Assembly: GCF_014982975.1 (NCBI RefSeq)
Contig: NZ_JADCKL010000012.1
Coordinates: 20,352-84,351, forward strand
Direction: 5' to 3'
Length of the DNA stretch: 64,000 nt
From: Claveliimonas monacensis
GTDB lineage: Bacteria; Bacillota; Clostridia; Lachnospirales; Lachnospiraceae
Positions 60,910 to 64,000 of this stretch are shown here, in pieces; within the stretch, counting starts at the first letter, position 1; each line of letters starts with the position of its first letter. The position numbers and the translations under genes are program-made. Under the pieces are notes generated by a model. The model was given only the letters and a program-made list of their open reading frames with translations, ran no database searches and had not been told where the DNA came from.

Positions 60910-61550
60910 AAAAAACAGTCAATGAGATAGATTTATATAACGTTAATTTTTCATATGGTGAAAAACCATTATACGGCAAAAGTATAAGTGCGAAACTTAG
61001 AAAAGGGAATATCTATCTTTTAAATGGACCTAATGGTTCAGGAAAAAGTACTTTGGCTAATATCCTTTTAAAAATATGGCGGAATTATAAAGGTAGAATA
61101 TTAATTGATGAGATAGATTTAAAAGACTTAACAAGAGAAGAAATTTCGGATTTGATTGGGTTATCGTTTCAAAAAACGCCTATTTTTCATGATACAGTAA
61201 AAAATAATATTTGCCTTGGAATAAGTGGAAATATTGAGGGATTACTTCACTTAATGGGGTTTGACGAAGATTTAAAGGCAATGAATCGGAATCTGGATTC
61301 GTGGCTAAAAGATAGTTCTAGTTTATCCGGAGGCCAGGCTCAGAAACTAGGAATCATGAGGACATTATTCCGGGAGAAAGAGGTGTATATTTTTGATGAG
61401 CCAACAGCAAATTTGGATCAGCAGTCAAAAAGAAGATTTTTTCAGTTGATTGAAAAAATCAAACAAGACAAAATTATTATTTTAATTTCTCATGAAGAGG
61501 ATGTTATACAGCATGTTGATGAAGTTATTGATATAAAAGGAGGTGATTAA
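60906..61550 (+). CDS. ABC exporter ATPase
   Basis: This 214-residue ATPase has Walker A GPNGSGKST, Q-loop FQKTP, signature LSGGQAQKLGI, Walker B VYIFDEPTANLDQ and switch LISHEED. It overlaps the membrane protein by 4 nt, so both are made together. It should power export of the mature peptide. Length is that of a bare ATPase domain. Confidence 0.93.
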   Translation: MKKTVNEIDLYNVNFSYGEKPLYGKSISAKLRKGNIYLLNGPNGSGKSTLANILLKIWRNYKGRILIDEIDLKDLTREEISDLIGLSFQKTPIFHDTVKNNICLGISGNIEGLLHLMGFDEDLKAMNRNLDSWLKDSSSLSGGQAQKLGIMRTLFREKEVYIFDEPTANLDQQSKRRFFQLIEKIKQDKIIILISHEEDVIQHVDEVIDIKGGD

Positions 61551-61552
61551 TA

Positions 61553-62755
61553 ATGTATGTTAAAAATCCGTATGCAAGGACTCTTAAACGAGAAGACCAA
61601 ATTGTATTGTGCAATACTAAAACAGGTGCATTTGTTCGTACAAAGATAAAGTATGCAGAAATTTTGGATCATTGTATGTCAACAGAATCACAGAGTATTA
61701 TGTGTGATAATACAGAATTATTAAAAACTCTGAAATATTTATTTACTGAACTTTGCAAAATTGAATACTACATTCAGCAAGATAAATATAACGAAGTTTA
61801 TCACATGAAAATGGATATTGTTTATTTGTCTATTACTAATCGGTGTAATCTGAAATGTAAACATTGTGTGGCAGCATCCTATGGAACTGTGGGTGAAGAT
61901 CCGATGAATACTGCTGAGTGGAAAAAAATTATAGATCAGCTTGCAGCAGTAAATCCGGGGCAAATTACATTCTCTGGAGGCGAACCATTACTGCGAAAAG
62001 ATGCTTTAGAACTAATGCGATATGCAAAAGAAAGAACTAAATGTCCCGTTGTATTATCGACGAATGGATTACTGATAAATCATGATAATGTTAAAGAACT
62101 TGTTAAAATTTCAGATACAATTGCTATAAGTTTAGATGGGTATGATGAGGCAAGCTGCGAAAAAATAAGAGGGGCTGGTGTTTACCGAAAGGTAATTGAT
62201 AGTATTAAACGGATACAGGAGACTGGTTATACAAAAATATCTTTATCTATGCTGGAATCTTCTTATACGGAAGACCATATTTCGGAGTTCTATGAATTGT
62301 GTGACAAGCTGAAGGTTAAACCTATTGTTAGAATTTTCTCTCCTACTGGAAGAGGAAAAGACAATCGGGACGAATTATTACCTAATCAGCAGCATGAGAA
62401 TGAGGAAGAGCTGGCATGTTACTGTAAATTATGTTGGCCAGGAAGGAGGGAGTTGGATATAGCAGCCGATGGTAACGTGTTTCCTTGTGCGCCACTAGCG
62501 GGAATTCCAGAACTCTGTATGGGAAATATACGGGATTTATCTTTAGCAGAAATTATAGATCCTAGGAAGGCAGATTTATTAATAGATTATCTTAGACCAT
62601 GGAATATGGATGAATGCAGTAAATGTGATGTAAATCTTTTTTGTCATAGTTGTATTAATTACATACTGGGTATAAAGCAAGATGAATCTCATTATAAAAA
62701 AATCTGTAGAAAAAGAAAAAAACAATTAGAAAAATTAGTATGGGAGGTCGAATGA
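61553..62755 (+). CDS. SPASM radical SAM peptide maturase (second of locus B)
   Basis: This 400-residue enzyme has an N-terminal ~85-residue domain (YARTLKREDQIVLCNTKTGAFVRTKIKYAEILDHC) of the sort that precedes the core in many peptide maturases and may bind leaders. The radical SAM motif is CNLKCKHC (C98, C102, C105), followed by SGGEPLL. The SPASM tail has CYCKLCW, VFPCAPLAG, CSKCDVNLFCHSC and a last C of IC. It differs clearly from the first maturase, so the two probably act in sequence or on different cysteines. ATG 61553 follows AAAGGAGGTG. It precedes the thioredoxin-like gene by 1 nt. Confidence 0.9.
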   Translation: MYVKNPYARTLKREDQIVLCNTKTGAFVRTKIKYAEILDHCMSTESQSIMCDNTELLKTLKYLFTELCKIEYYIQQDKYNEVYHMKMDIVYLSITNRCNLKCKHCVAASYGTVGEDPMNTAEWKKIIDQLAAVNPGQITFSGGEPLLRKDALELMRYAKERTKCPVVLSTNGLLINHDNVKELVKISDTIAISLDGYDEASCEKIRGAGVYRKVIDSIKRIQETGYTKISLSMLESSYTEDHISEFYELCDKLKVKPIVRIFSPTGRGKDNRDELLPNQQHENEEELACYCKLCWPGRRELDIAADGNVFPCAPLAGIPELCMGNIRDLSLAEIIDPRKADLLIDYLRPWNMDECSKCDVNLFCHSCINYILGIKQDESHYKKICRKRKKQLEKLVWEVE

Positions 62756-62756
62756 C

Positions 62757-63416
62757 ATGAGTAAATTAAGCAAATTATTTGCGTTTGTAAGCGCACTTAT
62801 TATGACGGTGACTTTGGGAGCAGGCACTGCTAGGGCAGCAGAAGCAACTGACCCCTATCCTGAAATAGAAAAAATAGCCACATCGGAGATTTTGGAACAG
62901 AACGAAGACAGCTATTATGTTTATTTTTACAAAGCAAATTGTCCATATTGTAATGAGGTCAAGGAAGCAATTAATGAATTTGCAGCAGGAGGAGGAGAGA
63001 TATATGCAGTTGACTATGGTGTTCTATCGAATCGGGTAAACGGATATGATTGGACAGAAGTAGCAGCAAAGTATAACAAAAAAATAGGATGGATTGATAA
63101 TGAAGGGCGTAAGAATTATCTTCCGGGAGAATCTGAAGAAAAATATTTAAACAATACGGAAGTAAATATGTATGGCAAAGTTATCCGTTATCAGATTACT
63201 GAAATAAATGAATATAATGTGGATCAGTTTGAAGGAGCAGAAATAGGAGACATTTACACAGATGTTCAGACACCAGAAATTGACTATGCTTCTGTAAAAG
63301 ATACTGCGGATTTAGTAATTGCTGGTGTGCCGACAATGCTACATGTCAGCAATGGGGAAATTGATGGTTTCTATTTTGATTCAGTAGAGATTGCGGCCCT
63401 TTTGGCTAATATGTAA
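62757..63416 (+). CDS. secreted thioredoxin-fold protein with CPYC site
   Basis: This 219-residue protein has a signal peptide (KLSKLFAFVSALIMTVTLGAGTARA, cleavage after ARAA or close). The mature part has a thioredoxin-like start (YYVYFYKANCPYCNEVKEAINEFAAGG, C62 and C65) and a cis-proline-like IAGVPTMLHVSNGEIDGF near the end. It would act outside the membrane to oxidise, reduce or check disulfides in an exported cysteine-rich peptide, or protect the producer. The insert between the two motifs is ~130 residues, larger than in thioredoxin. It directly precedes the precursor genes and starts 2 nt after the maturase. Confidence 0.83.
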   Translation: MSKLSKLFAFVSALIMTVTLGAGTARAAEATDPYPEIEKIATSEILEQNEDSYYVYFYKANCPYCNEVKEAINEFAAGGGEIYAVDYGVLSNRVNGYDWTEVAAKYNKKIGWIDNEGRKNYLPGESEEKYLNNTEVNMYGKVIRYQITEINEYNVDQFEGAEIGDIYTDVQTPEIDYASVKDTADLVIAGVPTMLHVSNGEIDGFYFDSVEIAALLANM

Positions 63417-63485
63417 TACGATTACATAGCAAAATTAATTGCTTTTGTAATAAATAGAATATACAGAATGGGAGGTGGAAATCTG

Positions 63486-63608
63486 ATGGGTGATAGCAGA
63501 GAAAGCAAAGATATTAAGAGCCAGTACTGTAATTCAGATCATTGTCAGTATGACTGCACAACAAGCACATCTGATAAGTGTAATGCGGTTGTAACCGGAT
63601 TACTGTAA
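63486..63608 (+). CDS. locus B precursor peptide 1 (40 residues)
   Basis: ATG 63486 follows GGGAGGTGGAAATCTG. The leader is only ~11 residues (MGDSRESKDIK). The C-terminal part starts SQYCNSDHCQYDC, continues TTSTSDKCNAV and ends VTGLL; the cysteines are at residues 15, 20, 24 and 32 (spacing C-x4-C-x3-C-x7-C). There are two Cys-x-x-Asp pairs. The constant part is the same as in copies 2 and 3 except Asp for Asn before K-C. Intact and behind an excellent ribosome site, it is surely translated. The role as RiPP substrate is inferred from cysteines, size and neighbours. Confidence 0.83.
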   Translation: MGDSRESKDIKSQYCNSDHCQYDCTTSTSDKCNAVVTGLL

Positions 63609-63633
63609 GCATCGAGAAAGAGAGGAAAAAATA

Positions 63634-63786
63634 ATGAGTAAAGAAGAGAAAAGAAACCAGGAAGTTCAGCAGCCGGAAGAAGAAAAAGACGTAAAAAGTC
63701 AGTACTGTAATTCAGATCACTGCCAGTATGACTGTACGACAAGCACATCGAATAAGTGTAATGCGGTTGTAACCGGATTACTGTAA
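63634..63786 (+). CDS. locus B precursor peptide 2 (50 residues)
   Basis: This copy has a longer, very polar leader (MSKEEKRNQEVQQPEEEKDVK) joined to the same SQYC...TGLL C-terminal part with Asn before K-C. Its ribosome site is GAGAGGAAA within the 25-nt spacer. It differs from copy 3 by a single residue (Lys for Thr before SQYC). The leader differs completely from copy 1 except near its end. Confidence 0.83.
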   Translation: MSKEEKRNQEVQQPEEEKDVKSQYCNSDHCQYDCTTSTSNKCNAVVTGLL

Positions 63787-63811
63787 GCATCGAGAAAGAG
63801 AGGAAAAAATA

Positions 63812-63964
63812 ATGAGTAAAGAAGAGAAAAGAAACCAGGAAGTTCAGCAGCCGGAAGAAGAAAAAGACGTAACAAGTCAGTACTGTAATTCAGATCACTG
63901 CCAGTATGACTGTACGACAAGCACATCGAATAAGTGTAATGCGGTTGTAACCGGATTACTGTAA
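63812..63964 (+). CDS. locus B precursor peptide 3 (50 residues)
   Basis: This copy is identical to copy 2 apart from Thr for Lys just before SQYC. It is on the second 178-bp unit. The near identity of DNA, including the spacer, shows recent tandem duplication. Confidence 0.83.
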   Translation: MSKEEKRNQEVQQPEEEKDVTSQYCNSDHCQYDCTTSTSNKCNAVVTGLL

Positions 63965-63989
63965 GCATCGAGAAAGAGAGGAAAAAATA

Positions 63990-64000
63990 ATGAGTAAAGA
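63990..64000 (+). CDS. locus B precursor peptide 4, cut by the window edge
   Basis: ATG 63990 and the next codons (AGT AAA GA..) repeat the start of copies 2 and 3 after the same spacer, so at least one more precursor continues beyond the window. Confidence 0.7.

Larger units (their letters stand above)
63609..64000 (+). repeat. 178-bp tandem repeat carrying precursor genes
   Basis: Units run 63609-63786 and 63787-63964, and a third begins at 63965. Each holds a 25-nt spacer with ribosome site and one precursor gene. Units differ at one visible base (AAA versus ACA in codon 21). The array length beyond the window is unknown. Confidence 0.9.

Noticed and set aside
63545..63968. Minus-strand 81- and 83-codon frames over the precursor repeats
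   Set aside because: They repeat only because the DNA repeats; the + strand frames have ribosome sites and sensible cysteines, these do not.
63609..64000. CRISPR array
   Set aside because: Repeat units are 178 bp, without spacers, and each encodes a full peptide.

Overview
The window looks like chromosomal DNA of a spore-forming, low-to-mid GC Clostridia species, most likely of the Lachnospiraceae type. The support is strong AGGAGG-type ribosome binding sites throughout, a Firmicutes-style type IV secretion locus, a sortase-B-anchored Cna-B adhesin, and the sporulation genes for dipicolinate synthase (dpaA/dpaB). I cannot name the species from the sequence alone.

Region 1 (about 1-32.3 kb) is one arm of an integrative and conjugative element (ICE), all on the + strand. 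In order it carries a VirB6-like channel protein (cut by the window edge), a VirB1-like double cell-wall hydrolase/peptidase, a small secreted membrane-anchored protein, a VirB3/PrgI-like protein, the VirB4 ATPase, three accessory genes, a RepA-like replication initiator, a VirD4/TraG coupling protein, an S1-domain protein, a zinc-finger protein, a cold-shock protein, a long run of unrecognised element genes, an ERF-like annealing protein, a CHC2/Toprim primase-like protein, a giant Cna-B surface protein and its class B sortase. No relaxase or integrase is in the window, so the element must continue to the left. Non-coding structure here includes a tRNA-like minihelix before the cold-shock gene and a pseudoknot-capable leader before the adhesin.

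Region 2 (about 32.3-41.7 kb) drops sharply in GC. It holds a complete-looking RiPP (ribosomally made, modified peptide) locus: three different radical SAM enzymes, a free PqqD-like leader-binding protein, a GNAT acetyltransferase, a two-helix PLDc_N-type membrane protein, two ABC-2 ATPase/permease pairs, and a 42-residue candidate precursor with a YxxP leader motif and a very hydrophobic Gly/Ala/Val-rich C-terminal half.

Region 3 (about 41.8-49.5 kb) is a scar zone. It holds a decayed IS21 istB, an XRE regulator, GntR and membrane-protein remnants, an intact S-adenosylmethionine synthetase (metK), a PadR regulator with two small downstream genes, a secreted papain-like peptidase with a membrane partner, and long stretches without genes.

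Region 4 (49.5-53.1 kb) looks like core chromosome: dpaA, dpaB and a glutamine-dependent asparagine synthetase. Region 5 (53.1-57.9 kb) is accessory: a broken Phd-type antitoxin, an orphan MNT nucleotidyltransferase, a DUF262 protein and two unknown genes.

Region 6 (57.9-64 kb, running off the right edge) is a second, unrelated RiPP locus: two SPASM radical SAM maturases, a cytosolic S8 protease, an ABC exporter split into membrane and ATPase proteins, a secreted CPYC thioredoxin-fold protein, and tandem precursor genes (three complete, a fourth starting at the edge). These precursors have a constant four-cysteine C-terminal part, and the later copies sit in 178-bp tandem repeats. The two RiPP loci share no obvious parts. 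Together they place five radical SAM enzymes and one SAM synthetase within about 30 kb.
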